From: Kiloniella majae
Lineage (GTDB): Bacteria; Pseudomonadota; Alphaproteobacteria; Kiloniellales; Kiloniellaceae
Length of the DNA: 64,000 nt
NCBI RefSeq assembly: GCF_002118315.1
Contig: NZ_MTSZ01000001.1
Span: forward strand, 62,001-126,000
Reading direction: 5' to 3'
The translations under genes and the position numbers were made by a program. Within the stretch, counting starts at the first letter, position 1. Every line of letters begins with the position of its first letter. The notes below the pieces were generated by a model, which had not been told where the DNA came from, did no database searches, and saw only the letters and a list, made by a program, of their open reading frames with translations. Shown one piece after another: positions 24,962 through 34,673 of the stretch.

Positions 24962-27454
24962 TTACTCGGTTTTTTCTGGTTTTGGCTTTTCTGGCTTAGG
25001 TTCCTCTGTTGATGGTTCCTCTGCCTCTTCTGATTTTATATTCTCTTCTTTTGGCATCTGATCTATTGCCTTCGAAAGACCAGAGACCTGTTTGATATAC
25101 ACATCCTGTTGCGGGAAGGGTATTTCAATATCTGCTTCCTGAAAGGCCTTGCGAATAGAAAATCTCAGGTCACTGGCAATACTCATTTTATTTTCAATAT
25201 CTTTCAGGAAACACCTGAGCTCAAAATCCAACGAGCTGGCGCCAAAATCCATGAAAAGTACGTAAGGTTCTGGACGGGACAGAACACCGGGATGCTCCGT
25301 CGCAATCCTGGTCAAAATCTCTCTCACCTTCTCTTCATCAGCGTCATATGAAACACCGATACGCACTTCCAGTCGGCCAAGTTTACTTTTATGGGTCCAA
25401 TTCTTCATTGTCCCGGAAATAAGATCAGAGTTCGGGATAATGACGGATGCACGATCAAAGGTTTCTATTTCAGTTGCCCGGACTTTGATTTTTTTGACGT
25501 GCCCTTCTTCATTTCCGACAACAACCCAATCCCCTTGTTTGATGGGGCGTTCAAATATCAAAATCAAGCCTGAGACAAAGTTGTTTACAATAGACTGCAA
25601 ACCAAAACCAATACCGACAGAAAGCGCACCCGCGACAATCGCAATATTGGATAGATCAAGCCCCGCCGCAGAAACCCCGATTAATACGGCGAGGCCAAGA
25701 CCTGCATAACCAACAGATGCTTTAATGGCATTGCGCACCCCTGAATCAAGTTTTGTCTTAGGCAAAAGACGTTCATCAAGAACATTCGCAAAAACCTTTG
25801 TAAGCGCGAGCATGCCAATAAAGAGCATGCCGGCAACAGCTATATCAATCAGAGATATCCTGACTTCACCCAGTTTAAACCCGGTCAATGCGGCCTGGAT
25901 AATGCCAAAGAGGCGCTGCCCACTCATGCCCCAAATCAACAGGGTTCCAATAATGCCGAATACGATCAGAGCACAGCCAACGCACAGCACAATCCAGAAG
26001 CCAAGCCGATCCGCCCCGTCATCGTCCAGTGACAGAATATTTCTGAGACTGCGACCGATATCCGCCTTGCCCGACAGTTCATAATGCGCAACCTCATGTA
26101 CAATCACGTGTATCAAGAGCAACAGCAGAAAAAGTTCCAACGTCGCAACAAGGTTGAAAACCGCAAAATGTGCCATGGGAATAAAGCCGATAAAGGCCGC
26201 AGCGATCATTATGGACATAAAAGCAACAATCGTCTTCCGAAACCTCGACCATAGCATTGAGACGCGGCTAATTTCCTCGGGCACTTCACCTGCGAGCTTC
26301 CATAAACTTTTCCTGTGCAAAAGGATCACAAGAATTGCCATGGTTGTTGCCGTAAAAAAGCTTCCCAAAAGATGTTGGCTGGCAGAGGCGTGCACGATTT
26401 CATTCACAACCCGGATCAACAAATCAACAGAAAAGGTGAAGGCAATAATAATCGCAATAATACGCACCTGTTGAGCCGCAGGGATCGCCATGGCAAGAAC
26501 ACGCCAGGAAGAACGCGCAGGAAAGAGCGTTGCTTTTGTTATTGCTTCTGCAATGGTAATGAAAAGCAGGCCAAGAATAATGGCTTCGACCATTTTTTCT
26601 ATCTCAGGATCCAGGATATCACCCCAGACCAAAGTGCCAGCAACCAAGATCAAGAGTGTTACAGGTATTAAGGCCCGCTTTAATGCGTTCAAAGATGCCG
26701 CCAAAACCCTTTTGTGATAATCAGGGCGCACAATGTCTGCTTGCACCCCATAGCGCCGCCTCATAACGCGTAATATCAACGAGGAAACAAAGGCAGCCGC
26801 AAGAACAATGATCCATAAGGGAATCACTTCTTCCCACTCAACCTTCGCCCCCGCTGTATTCAGGGCAAGCTCAAGCTGGATAAAAAAGATTTCCCAGTCT
26901 GTCCCGCTTAATTCAAAAGCCTCGCCCCATAATGAACGGGAAATAGGAACAGGTCCCCTGCTAAACACTTCATCAACAAATCGCTGCCGTTCGATCTTGT
27001 TAAATCTTCCGACAAGCTCATCCACACGCGGAGCAATCAATTCAGCCTGTTTTATCTGACTGCTGACAACCGACAGTTCAGTTTCAAGGTTCTGCCGGAT
27101 CATAACGATCTGCTCGGTCTCGGGCGTTTGATTTTGCTCCGGAACGGGTCCAAGACCTTTTAATTGTTTTGTCAGCTGGCTTTGGATCGGCTGTAGCTGA
27201 GAAATAAAGTCTCTTGATTGTATGCGAACCTGATCCAGATCGTCACGAATGCTTTCAAAATCACTTTGAGTAAGGTCACCACGTTCTAAATCTTGCGTTT
27301 TTTCATAGAGTGCCAACTCCCACGTAGAGAGCGCCTCATCAAACTTTTGGCGCAACTCATCATTGGCAACAACTGATGACGCGACAGCAAGAGAGAAAAA
27401 ACAGATGCAAAAAAGTGACAATGCCTTTTGAAACATTGTGGTTATTATTTTCAT
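24962..27454 (-). CDS. Large MscS-family mechanosensitive channel with periplasmic DUF3772-type domain
   Basis: From the ATG at 27454 the product has 830 residues. It carries a signal peptide (FCICFFSLAVASSVVA), a periplasmic coiled-coil-rich region of about 200 residues with DUF3772 character, roughly ten membrane helices, then the MscS core: GIGFGLQSIVNNFVSGLILIFERPIKQGDWVVVGNEEGHVKKIKVRATEIETFDRASVIIPNSDLISGTMKNW pattern (about residues 625-700, gate helix TM3 and beta domain). The C-terminus is a charged tail with repeated PKPEKPKPEKTE. Such channels release solutes on hypo-osmotic shock. It is a single-gene unit; the 27.5 kb gap separates it from the divergent ABC operon. Confidence 0.88.
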   Translation of the reverse strand: MKIITTMFQKALSLFCICFFSLAVASSVVANDELRQKFDEALSTWELALYEKTQDLERGDLTQSDFESIRDDLDQVRIQSRDFISQLQPIQSQLTKQLKGLGPVPEQNQTPETEQIVMIRQNLETELSVVSSQIKQAELIAPRVDELVGRFNKIERQRFVDEVFSRGPVPISRSLWGEAFELSGTDWEIFFIQLELALNTAGAKVEWEEVIPLWIIVLAAAFVSSLILRVMRRRYGVQADIVRPDYHKRVLAASLNALKRALIPVTLLILVAGTLVWGDILDPEIEKMVEAIILGLLFITIAEAITKATLFPARSSWRVLAMAIPAAQQVRIIAIIIAFTFSVDLLIRVVNEIVHASASQHLLGSFFTATTMAILVILLHRKSLWKLAGEVPEEISRVSMLWSRFRKTIVAFMSIMIAAAFIGFIPMAHFAVFNLVATLELFLLLLLIHVIVHEVAHYELSGKADIGRSLRNILSLDDDGADRLGFWIVLCVGCALIVFGIIGTLLIWGMSGQRLFGIIQAALTGFKLGEVRISLIDIAVAGMLFIGMLALTKVFANVLDERLLPKTKLDSGVRNAIKASVGYAGLGLAVLIGVSAAGLDLSNIAIVAGALSVGIGFGLQSIVNNFVSGLILIFERPIKQGDWVVVGNEEGHVKKIKVRATEIETFDRASVIIPNSDLISGTMKNWTHKSKLGRLEVRIGVSYDADEEKVREILTRIATEHPGVLSRPEPYVLFMDFGASSLDFELRCFLKDIENKMSIASDLRFSIRKAFQEADIEIPFPQQDVYIKQVSGLSKAIDQMPKEENIKSEEAEEPSTEEPKPEKPKPEKTE

Positions 27455-27828
27455 AAAATTCAATTCTCAAATTCGGGTCTTAAATTCAGGCAAACTATTT
27501 GAACGAAACTATATCATATCTATAATTAGGAAAGATATCTTACCCACATATTACAATATAGACAAAACCAAGAACAATAAGTCCACTATCCATTACCACT
27601 AAATACCAATTATCCACCAAAAGGCACATGTAAAAAACAAGATCAACCATAAGTAAAATCGATTCAATAGCTTGAATTCCTAGAAAAACCTTGGAGTTGC
27701 ATTTTGTCTTTTATTTGACCAATTTTTGTAGTTATAGTTTCATATGAAGGCTATAAATGGTTCAAATGAACCCGGCACAACGGGTCTAATTTATTCTTTC
27801 GATGCTTTACCCACAGGGAGTTATCTCT
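27455..27828. promoter_or_regulatory. Divergent region with two phased TTCA-N2-TGAA dyads upstream of ugpB
   Basis: This gap holds no supported gene. Near ugpB two dyads share the same half-sites: TTCATATGAA (27739-27748) and GGTTCA-AA-TGAACC (27759-27772; inner TTCAAATGAA at 27761-27770). Their centres are 22 bp apart, two turns of the helix, and they lie 57-90 bases before the chosen ugpB start. That is the design expected of a dimeric or tetrameric repressor such as the DeoR protein encoded at the end of the same operon. The left part (27455-27720) is AT-rich without visible structure. Confidence 0.6.
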
Positions 27829-29133
27829 ATGTTAAAACGTACTCTTACGGCCATTGGCGCATTTTCGTGCCTGGCAACAATCAGCGTGGCAAATGCTGCG
27901 ACTGAAGTTCAATGGTGGCACGCTATGGGCGGTCGCCTAGGCGAAGTTGTTGACGAAATTGCCGTTAAATACAACGCAAGCCAAAGTGAATATAAACTCG
28001 TACCAACTTACAAAGGTGGTTACGAAGACACAATGACTGCTGGTATTGCAGCATTCCGCGCCAAGCAGCAGCCTCATATTCTTCAGATTTTTGATGCCGG
28101 TGCAGCAACAATCATCAATGCCAAAGGCGCGACAGTTGCTGTTGCTGACCTGATGGCAGAGCACGGTGCAGGCTTTAACAAAGAAGATTACCTCGCAGGT
28201 GTGCGTAACTTCTATGCTGATTCCGATGGCAAAATGATCGGCATGCCGTTCAATTCTTCCACACCTTTGTTGTATTACAACAAAGAAGCTTTCAAAAAAG
28301 CTGGCATCGCAAACCCACCCAAAACCTGGGAAGAGTTTGAAGCAATCGCTCCCAAGCTAAAAGAAGCTGGATACATTGCCCTCGCACAAAGTCACAGCCC
28401 ATGGATTTTTACTGAAAACTTCCATAGCCGTCACAACCTTCAGATGGCAACAGCGAACAACGGCTATGACAGTACAGATGTAAAAATCATGTACAACAAC
28501 CCAGAACTGAAAATGCACTGGGGCAAAGTAAAAGAATGGTTGGACAAAGGTTGGTACGGTTATTATGGCCGCGCATGGGGTGACAACCAGGATGCGTTCA
28601 TCCAGCAGAAAACAGCTATGTGGCTCGGTTCATCAGGATCTTTTGGTGGCCTGACAAAGAGTGCTGAATTTGAGTTCGGCGGTTCTTTCCTCCCATACTG
28701 GAAGTCAATCGTGGATGAGCCTAAAGGTACTTTCATCGGTGGTGCAGCCCTTTTCGCAATGTCTGGTCATGACGACGAAGAATACAAAGGTGTTGCAGAC
28801 TTCATGAAGTTCCTGACCAGCCCGGAAATGCAATATTTCTGGCACAAAGAAACTGGTTATGTTCCGATCACCAATGCTGCTTATGATCTTGCAAAGAATG
28901 ATGGTTACTACAAAACAACACCAGACGCTGAAATCGGTATTCTTCAGCTGAACCAGCCTGGTGGTGACTGGACAAAAGGCTATCGCCTTGGTTACTACGT
29001 TCAGATCCGTGAAGTTCTCTACAAACACTATGATGATATTTTCGCTGGAAAATCATCTGTTGACGATGCTTTCGCTAAAATCGAAGAAGAAAGCAACGAT
29101 CTGCTAGAGCGCTTTAACGCGACTTATAACTAA
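27829..29133 (+). CDS. ugpB: UgpB-like ABC transporter substrate-binding protein
   Basis: From the ATG at 27829 (GGGAG 8 bases upstream) the product has 434 residues with a signal peptide cleaved near SVANA/ATEV. The mature protein is a family 1 solute-binding protein closely resembling UgpB: VQWWHAMGGRLGEVVDEIAVKYNAS, PFNSSTPLLYYNKEAFKKAG, PKTWEEFE, and a C-terminal GYRLGYYVQIREVLYKHYDDIFAGK. UgpB binds sn-glycerol 3-phosphate or glycerophosphodiesters in the periplasm. It is the first gene of a complete importer operon, separated from the permease genes by a strong hairpin, which fits higher expression of the binding protein. Confidence 0.88.
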   Translation: MLKRTLTAIGAFSCLATISVANAATEVQWWHAMGGRLGEVVDEIAVKYNASQSEYKLVPTYKGGYEDTMTAGIAAFRAKQQPHILQIFDAGAATIINAKGATVAVADLMAEHGAGFNKEDYLAGVRNFYADSDGKMIGMPFNSSTPLLYYNKEAFKKAGIANPPKTWEEFEAIAPKLKEAGYIALAQSHSPWIFTENFHSRHNLQMATANNGYDSTDVKIMYNNPELKMHWGKVKEWLDKGWYGYYGRAWGDNQDAFIQQKTAMWLGSSGSFGGLTKSAEFEFGGSFLPYWKSIVDEPKGTFIGGAALFAMSGHDDEEYKGVADFMKFLTSPEMQYFWHKETGYVPITNAAYDLAKNDGYYKTTPDAEIGILQLNQPGGDWTKGYRLGYYVQIREVLYKHYDDIFAGKSSVDDAFAKIEEESNDLLERFNATYN

Positions 29134-29141
29134 GACCTGAT

Positions 29142-29181
29142 GATGAGCGGCGATCTAACTGATCGTCGCTCATCGTTTTTA
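29142..29181 (+). terminator. Strong intra-operon hairpin between ugpB and ugpA
   Basis: A 14-bp stem (29142-29155 with 29161-29174, one G-T pair) and a 5-base loop TAACT is followed by GTTTTTA. It looks like a partial terminator or 3' stabiliser that would leave more ugpB mRNA than permease mRNA. Confidence 0.8.
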
Positions 29182-29221
29182 CGATGTTTATTATCGACGA
29201 ATATGGAGCGCGCTTTCTGCT

Positions 29222-30100
29222 ATGAAACGAGTTCAATTTAGCCACAGCCCGATACCCTATCTGTTTATCGCTCCACAAATTATTATCATTTGTATATTTT
29301 TTCTGTGGCCCGCTGCTCAGGCCATATACCAATCATTTTTACTGGAAGATGCCTTTGGCCTTTCTTCACAGTTTGTCTGGTTCAAAAACTATAAAGATAC
29401 AATCCTGACGGACGCATGGCTTCAATCCGCAGGCTTTACACTTGTTTTTTCTTTTCTGGTGACCTTCCTCTCCCTCGCCCTTGCCATGTTATTGGCAGTA
29501 AAGGCAAACGAGGTCATACAGGGTGCCCGTACATATAAAACCATGTTGATGTGGGCCTATGCGATCGCCCCGCCTGTTGCTGGTTTGATGGGTAACCTGA
29601 TGTTTAACCCGCTGATTGGTGATCTCTACTATTTCCTGAACGCCATGGGATGGGACTTTAACCATAAACTTGATTCATTTGATGCCGGTTTTGTTGTTGT
29701 ACTCATCGCCGTTTGGAAACAGGTCAGCGTAAACTTTATTTTCTTCCTGTCCGGTCTTCAGGGTATACCTAAATCAGTTATTGAAGCTGCAACAATCGAC
29801 TGTAAAAGTAATTTGCGCCGTTTCTGGACCATGACGTTCCCTCTTCTGGCGCCGACAACCTTCTTTCTTGTCGTTATCAACATCACCTACGCTTTCTTTG
29901 AAACCTTCGGTATCATCGATACTACAACAGGTGGCGCACCGGGCGGATCAACCAGTACACTTGTTTACAAAGTTTTCACGGACGGCTTCCGAGGAAACGA
30001 TCTCGGTGGGTCTTCAGCCCAATCTGTTGTTCTGATGCTTATGGTTCTGGCACTGACTGTCATCCAGTTCCGTTTCATTGAACGCAAAGTTCATTACTAG
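29222..30100 (+). CDS. ugpA: UgpA-like ABC transporter permease
   Basis: The 292-residue product is an inner-membrane MalF-type permease with six expected helices, beginning YLFIAPQIIIICIFFLWPAAQAIYQSF. The cytoplasmic EAA loop that contacts the ATPase reads SVIEAATIDCKSNLRRFWTMTFPLLAP (about 188-215). It pairs with the next gene to form the translocation pore. The position after ugpB and before ugpE and ugpC, with GGAG upstream of the start, supports a glycerol-3-phosphate-type importer. Confidence 0.9.
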   Translation: MKRVQFSHSPIPYLFIAPQIIIICIFFLWPAAQAIYQSFLLEDAFGLSSQFVWFKNYKDTILTDAWLQSAGFTLVFSFLVTFLSLALAMLLAVKANEVIQGARTYKTMLMWAYAIAPPVAGLMGNLMFNPLIGDLYYFLNAMGWDFNHKLDSFDAGFVVVLIAVWKQVSVNFIFFLSGLQGIPKSVIEAATIDCKSNLRRFWTMTFPLLAPTTFFLVVINITYAFFETFGIIDTTTGGAPGGSTSTLVYKVFTDGFRGNDLGGSSAQSVVLMLMVLALTVIQFRFIERKVHY

Positions 30101-30111
30101 GAGGGATCAGA

Positions 30112-30966
30112 ATGTTGAAGCTCAGTTGGCATGCGATCTCGGGACACTTGATCCTTATTCTTGGAGCAATTTTTATGACAGCGCCCGTTTGGGTTGCTTT
30201 TATGTCATCAACCCATTCCGCGGAAACACTATTCAGAGAAGGCCTTCAGGCATGGCCAGGCGGCCACTTTTTCGAAAATTACAATGAAGTATTATTTGTC
30301 GAAGGTGGCGTAATGAAACGCGTCACTGCCAGCATGATGCTCTGGAATAGTTTGTTATTAGGAATTGGTTTTGCCATTGGTAAGGTTGTCATCTCCACAT
30401 TAGCAGCCTACGCGATTGTTTATTTCAGATTTAGACTCGCTGCGCCTTTGTTCTGGATCATATTCATGACCCTTCTCTTGCCCCTAGAGGTCAGAATTAT
30501 TCCTTCTTACGAAGTGGTCGCGGGCATGGGGTTACTGGATACTCACACAGGATTGATTCTGCCGCTTATTGCCTCTGCAACCGGAACATTTTATTTCCGT
30601 CAATTTTATAAATCAGTCCCTGAAGAACTTCTGGAAGCAGCGCGTCTGGATGGTGCAAATGCCTGGCAGTTCTTTATTGATATTCTGGTTCCTATTTCCA
30701 AAACAATGATCGCTGCAATCCTGATCATCATGTTTGTTGTTGGTTGGAACCAGTATCTGTGGCCACTGATCATGACAACGAATGAAGACAATTACACCTT
30801 GGTCATCGGCATCAAGCAGATTTATCAAGTATTGTCAGAGGGGGGAGAACTCCCTCAATTCCAAAAAGCATATGCCCTGACCATTCTGGCTACCCTGCCC
30901 CCTGTGCTTGTGGTGCTGGTATTCCAGAGCTGGTTTGTTAAAGGTTTGGTAGAAAGTGAAAAATAA
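30112..30966 (+). CDS. ugpE: UgpE-like ABC transporter permease
   Basis: The 284-residue product is a MalG-type permease. The EAA motif reads EELLEAARLDGANAWQFFIDILVPISKTMIAA (about 170-200), and GWNQYLWPLIMTTNEDNYTLVIGI is typical of UgpE. GGAGG sits 7 bases before the ATG, and the stop overlaps the start of ugpC (ATAATGG), so the two are translationally coupled. Together with UgpA it forms the membrane channel. Confidence 0.91.
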   Translation: MLKLSWHAISGHLILILGAIFMTAPVWVAFMSSTHSAETLFREGLQAWPGGHFFENYNEVLFVEGGVMKRVTASMMLWNSLLLGIGFAIGKVVISTLAAYAIVYFRFRLAAPLFWIIFMTLLLPLEVRIIPSYEVVAGMGLLDTHTGLILPLIASATGTFYFRQFYKSVPEELLEAARLDGANAWQFFIDILVPISKTMIAAILIIMFVVGWNQYLWPLIMTTNEDNYTLVIGIKQIYQVLSEGGELPQFQKAYALTILATLPPVLVVLVFQSWFVKGLVESEK

Positions 30967-32042
30967 TGGCCGAAGTTAAGCTCACCAATGTTAATAAAGT
31001 GTACTCAAACGGTGCCCACGCCGTCAGAGGCGTTAACATGGAAATTGCCGACGGTGAATTTATCGTATTCGTTGGCCCAAGTGGTTGTGGTAAATCTACA
31101 CTGTTACGCATGGTCGCAGGACTGGAGACGGTTACAGAAGGTGATCTCTATATTGATGAAAATCGCATCAATGATGTCTCCCCGGCTGAACGTAACGTGG
31201 CTATGGTTTTCCAGAACTATGCCCTTTACCCACATATGACTGTTCGCGGGAATATGTCTTACGGTTTGAAAAACCGTGGTGATTCCAAAGAAGAAATCGA
31301 ACAGAAAGTTATTGCTGCGGCAAAGACACTGCATATTGAAGACTTTTTGGACAGACAACCTAACCAGCTTTCAGGTGGACAGAGACAGCGTGTTGCGATG
31401 GGCCGCGCGATTGTCAGAAATCCGAAGGTATTCTTGTTTGACGAGCCTTTAAGTAACCTTGATGCAAAGCTTCGTGTACAGATGCGCATCGAGATTAAAA
31501 AGCTTCAACGCAAAATGGGTGTCACCAGTATCTACGTTACCCACGACCAGACAGAAGCCATGACATTGGCTGATCGTCTCGCCGTTATTAACAATGGTCA
31601 GATAGAGCAAATGGGTAAACCTATTGAGCTGTATAAAGATCCTAAAACGCTCTTTGTTGCCAGCTTTATTGGCTCCCCCCAGGTAAACCTGATTTCTGTA
31701 AGGTACGATGGCAAGTTCCTAAAATCCGGCTCCTTGGAGATCGATGGATTTGAAGGTTTACCAATCGCAGAAGAACTTGTTTTGGGGCTGCGTCCTGAAC
31801 ATCTTCGCATTGATGACCAAGGTAAACTGGCAATGAAAATTGACCTTGTTGAACAACATGGTGCTGATAACCTTGTGTATGGTTCCCTTGAAGGAGCCAA
31901 AAACGAGGATGGCGATGATCTCGAACTATGTTTGCGCCTCAATCAGGGCCAAGAGCCTTCCATTGGTGAGACAATCAATCTTAGCTACGATCACAGCAAC
32001 GCGCTTGTTTTCAGCAAAGAAACAGGTAAACGTTTGATCTAA
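30966..32042 (+). CDS. ugpC: UgpC-like ABC transporter ATPase
   Basis: The 358-residue product is a CUT1-type ATPase: Walker [10 protein letters not shown], signature [16 protein letters not shown], Walker [17 protein letters not shown]-loop [14 protein letters not shown], and a C-terminal TOBE/MalK-like regulatory domain (about 240-358). It energises the UgpAE importer from the cytoplasmic face. The start overlaps the stop of ugpE by one base. A DeoR-type repressor gene follows after 54 bases. Confidence 0.92.
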   Translation: MAEVKLTNVNKVYSNGAHAVRGVNMEIADGEFIVFVGPSGCGKSTLLRMVAGLETVTEGDLYIDENRINDVSPAERNVAMVFQNYALYPHMTVRGNMSYGLKNRGDSKEEIEQKVIAAAKTLHIEDFLDRQPNQLSGGQRQRVAMGRAIVRNPKVFLFDEPLSNLDAKLRVQMRIEIKKLQRKMGVTSIYVTHDQTEAMTLADRLAVINNGQIEQMGKPIELYKDPKTLFVASFIGSPQVNLISVRYDGKFLKSGSLEIDGFEGLPIAEELVLGLRPEHLRIDDQGKLAMKIDLVEQHGADNLVYGSLEGAKNEDGDDLELCLRLNQGQEPSIGETINLSYDHSNALVFSKETGKRLI

Positions 32043-32096
32043 CCTCTTCTTACTGGTCGGAAAATATTGGCCGAATAAAACGGACATCATCTGGAT

Positions 32097-32861
32097 ATGC
32101 GTCTGAGCGAGAGACAAAACCAAATACTGGAATGGACCAGCCGGGAAGATGCCTTGAGCATTGAAGACCTGTCCAACCATTTTCAGTTGAGTACTCAAAC
32201 CATTCGCAAGGATATTAACGCACTCTGCGAAACCGGATTGCTCAGACGTGTGCATGGTGGTGTCTGTTTGCCTTCGGCGATCGAAAATCTGTCTTTCAAT
32301 ACCAGACAGGTTATGAACGCAAAGAACAAAGATGAAATAGCGCAAGCTGTTGCGGACCAGATACCGGATGGCTCAACAATTTTTCTGGGTATCGGAACAA
32401 CCGTTGGTTCTGTCGCCAATGCCTTGTTGAAGTTTCAGAATTTACGTGTTCTGACTAACAACCTCAAAGCAGCGGCTATTCTTTGTAATAATGAGAATAT
32501 TGATACTCATGTCTCAGGTGGACGCTTGAGACAAAGTGACCACGATTTGGTCGGCGTTGAAACCATCCGCTTCTTTTCCTCTTTCAAGGCAGATTACGCC
32601 ATCGTCGGGACAGGCGGATTGGACCCAGCTTATGGCATGATGGATTTCAAACCTGACGAGGCCTATGTCACCCAATCCATTTTGGAAAACAGCCGTAAAA
32701 AAATTCTTGTCGCGGACAATACAAAGTGGAACAGACCAGCAAACGTAAAGGTCGCATCCTTCAAGGATCTCGATCTGATGGTGACTGATCTACTACCCGA
32801 CGATAATGTTCGTGTGCAGCTGGAACTTTCCAAACTAAAAATAAAAGAGTGTAGTGCCTAA
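32097..32861 (+). CDS. DeoR family repressor (GlpR-like) closing the ugp operon
   Basis: The 254-residue product has a DeoR helix-turn-helix (RQNQILEWTSREDALSIEDLSNHFQLSTQTIRKDINALCETGLLRRVHGGV) and the DeoRC effector domain with FLGIGTTVGSVANALL, GTGGLDPAYGMMDFKPDEAYVTQSILENSRKKILVADNTKWNRPA. This strongly resembles GlpR, which senses glycerol 3-phosphate, the presumed transported solute. It is encoded 54 bases after ugpC in the same direction and is the natural candidate to bind the two dyads upstream of ugpB. It converges with the next gene with a 5-base gap. Confidence 0.86.
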   Translation: MRLSERQNQILEWTSREDALSIEDLSNHFQLSTQTIRKDINALCETGLLRRVHGGVCLPSAIENLSFNTRQVMNAKNKDEIAQAVADQIPDGSTIFLGIGTTVGSVANALLKFQNLRVLTNNLKAAAILCNNENIDTHVSGGRLRQSDHDLVGVETIRFFSSFKADYAIVGTGGLDPAYGMMDFKPDEAYVTQSILENSRKKILVADNTKWNRPANVKVASFKDLDLMVTDLLPDDNVRVQLELSKLKIKECSA

Positions 32862-32866
32862 ACCTT

Positions 32867-33640
32867 CTACATCAGCGGGATTGAATCTTTCCCAAGGTGC
32901 TTCACCCATACTTCCTTGATCACACCGCTCTCAAGTAATTGCAGAAATTTGGCATTAAATGCTTCAATCATCCCGTGTCCCCGTGGGTGTTTTTTTGAAA
33001 TAATGAGATGTTCGGTTGAAATGTTTAGAGGGATCTCCGCTTCAGAAATCATATTGACAGCTTCGCCTTTCCACAGTCGACGTGCAGTCGCCCAGGCAAC
33101 GGAGGAACTCAAGACGACAAAATCAGCGCGTCCAGAGGCCAGCCGCTCTAGACAGCCATCAACGCTTTCAGCGTTGAAACGATTGATCTGTCCCGTTTCA
33201 ATCAAGTCAACAAGTTCAACTTCTGTCTTATACCCCAGAGGCTCACAGTTCGTAAGACCAATTAAATCCTCGGGCTTTGTATAAGGTTTTGCCTGTCCAC
33301 GCCTTTGAAAAATACTCAATTTTATTTTATGTACAGGGTGTGAAAAATAAAATTTCTCTGCCCGCTCATTGGTGTGTGCATAGGGAAAGGTCGCATCACT
33401 TTTCAGGCTATCGACCCGCTTAAGGGCTCGGTTCCATGGATAAAACCCGAGCGATGGCTGATAGCCTATTTCTGAAAAGACCAGAGAGACAATTTCTGTT
33501 ATCACACCGCCATTTAACGAGTCCGGGCTTGCATAGGGCGCATAGTCCAAACCCGTCACTAACTTCACCTCTTTTGACCAGGTTGTTATAGCCCATGTAA
33601 GACTATGAAATAGCACAACAAAGAAGATCAATAACTTCAT
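32867..33640 (-). CDS. Periplasmic family 3 solute-binding protein (amino-acid type)
   Basis: From the ATG at 33640 the product has 257 residues: a signal peptide (LLIFFVVLFHSLTWA) followed by a family 3 binding domain (VKLVTGLDYAPYASPDSLNGGVITEIV, PWNRALKRVDSLKSDATFPYAHTNERAEKFYFSHP, GRADFVVLSS). There is no permease or ATPase nearby, so it is an orphan binding protein of a type common in Rhodospirillales and Vibrionales, possibly with a sensory or non-transport role. It has its own promoter region at 33641-33769, which carries nothing else I can identify. Confidence 0.78.
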   Translation of the reverse strand: MKLLIFFVVLFHSLTWAITTWSKEVKLVTGLDYAPYASPDSLNGGVITEIVSLVFSEIGYQPSLGFYPWNRALKRVDSLKSDATFPYAHTNERAEKFYFSHPVHKIKLSIFQRRGQAKPYTKPEDLIGLTNCEPLGYKTEVELVDLIETGQINRFNAESVDGCLERLASGRADFVVLSSSVAWATARRLWKGEAVNMISEAEIPLNISTEHLIISKKHPRGHGMIEAFNAKFLQLLESGVIKEVWVKHLGKDSIPLM

Positions 33641-33769
33641 CAAGCGCCTAACAAAAGATTATCTCGTGTTTAAGAATAGCGATAAGAAGTAAAATTATAC
33701 TAAATGAACCTATCATAAAAAAAGCCCTGCCAAATATGACAAAGCTTTCAATACAAGATTTATATAGAA

Positions 33770-34123
33770 TTAAGCCTCAACAAGCCCAACACGGCGCCCA
33801 TCAGGATCATTAAAAAGACCGATTGTCGGACCACCGGGAATATCCATTGCCTCTAAAACAATGCTTCCACCTTTTTCAACGGCCAGTTTTAATGTGTCCT
33901 CAACAGAGGGCACTTCAACATAAAAAGTCAGATGACCACCTGTATCAGCCATATCTTCACCAATACCACCGTTAATACCCTTATCATCACTTTCAGTATC
34001 AACCATGCCGTAGTTCATAGGGTTATCAGCATCAATATCCCATCCAAAGAGATCGCCGTAAAAAGCCTGTGCCTTCTCTGCGTCTTCAGAAATAATTTCA
34101 AAATGTACGACGGGGCATCCCAT
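33770..34123 (-). CDS. VOC (glyoxalase/bleomycin resistance) superfamily protein
   Basis: The 117-residue product has the paired beta-alpha-beta-beta-beta units of the VOC fold: CPVVHFEIISEDAEKAQAFYGDLFGW, GGHLTFYVEVPSVEDTLKLAVEKGG and the end IGLFNDPDGRRVGLVEA. Members bind metal and act on diverse small molecules; the specific role is unknown. AAGGA lies 7 bases before the start. It may be transcribed with the SRPBCC and ArsR genes upstream on the same strand (61-base gap), a frequent association. Confidence 0.8.
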   Translation of the reverse strand: MGCPVVHFEIISEDAEKAQAFYGDLFGWDIDADNPMNYGMVDTESDDKGINGGIGEDMADTGGHLTFYVEVPSVEDTLKLAVEKGGSIVLEAMDIPGGPTIGLFNDPDGRRVGLVEA

Positions 34124-34184
34124 TTATTTTTCCTTCTTATATTTTATAGCTGTTTCGTATTACATAATGCCAAATTAGTCAGCT

Positions 34185-34673
34185 TTATTCCTTGCCAAGA
34201 ACATCATCCAGACAGTCGTAAGAACTTTCCCATCCCTGACGGTGTTGGTTACACTGCTCCGCATCTGCAAAGATCCTTTGGGAAAATTCCATCAAGGTTT
34301 TCTCGCCCTCGTCATGCAATAGTATTGTCACCTCTGTCTCGTGCCCTCGAATACCGTCATCTCCGATCCAGGCCCAGGTAAAGGCCAGCTTGTAAGGGTC
34401 TTCAACTTCCTTATAAACACCTCCTACCCGATTAGAGGAACAATCACCCCCTGTATTTTCCAACGTTGTTTGCCACTGACCGCCAACACGCAAATCGATT
34501 TCACAGTGACTGCAATCACATCCCTTTGGGCCCCACCAGGTTTTAAATATCTCTGGCTGGGTCAGCGCTTTAAAAACAATGTTTCTGGGCGCAGCAAAGC
34601 GTCGCGTAATTTCCAACGCCAAATCAGAAGAACCTGTATCTGAAAGATATTCTGGACTTTTATGTTCCGCCAT
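34185..34673 (-). CDS. SRPBCC/AHSA1 domain protein
   Basis: The 162-residue product carries an activator-of-Hsp90-homology/START-like domain: LEITRRFAAPRNIVFKALTQPEIFKTWWGPKGC, DLRVGGQWQTTL, VYKEVEDPYKLAFTWAW and TLMEFSQRIFADAEQCNQHRQGWESSYDCLDDVL. Such proteins bind hydrophobic ligands and are very often paired with an ArsR regulator, as here: its ATG directly follows the ArsR stop codon (TAA ATG), so translation is coupled. Ligand unknown. Confidence 0.86.
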   Translation of the reverse strand: MAEHKSPEYLSDTGSSDLALEITRRFAAPRNIVFKALTQPEIFKTWWGPKGCDCSHCEIDLRVGGQWQTTLENTGGDCSSNRVGGVYKEVEDPYKLAFTWAWIGDDGIRGHETEVTILLHDEGEKTLMEFSQRIFADAEQCNQHRQGWESSYDCLDDVLGKE

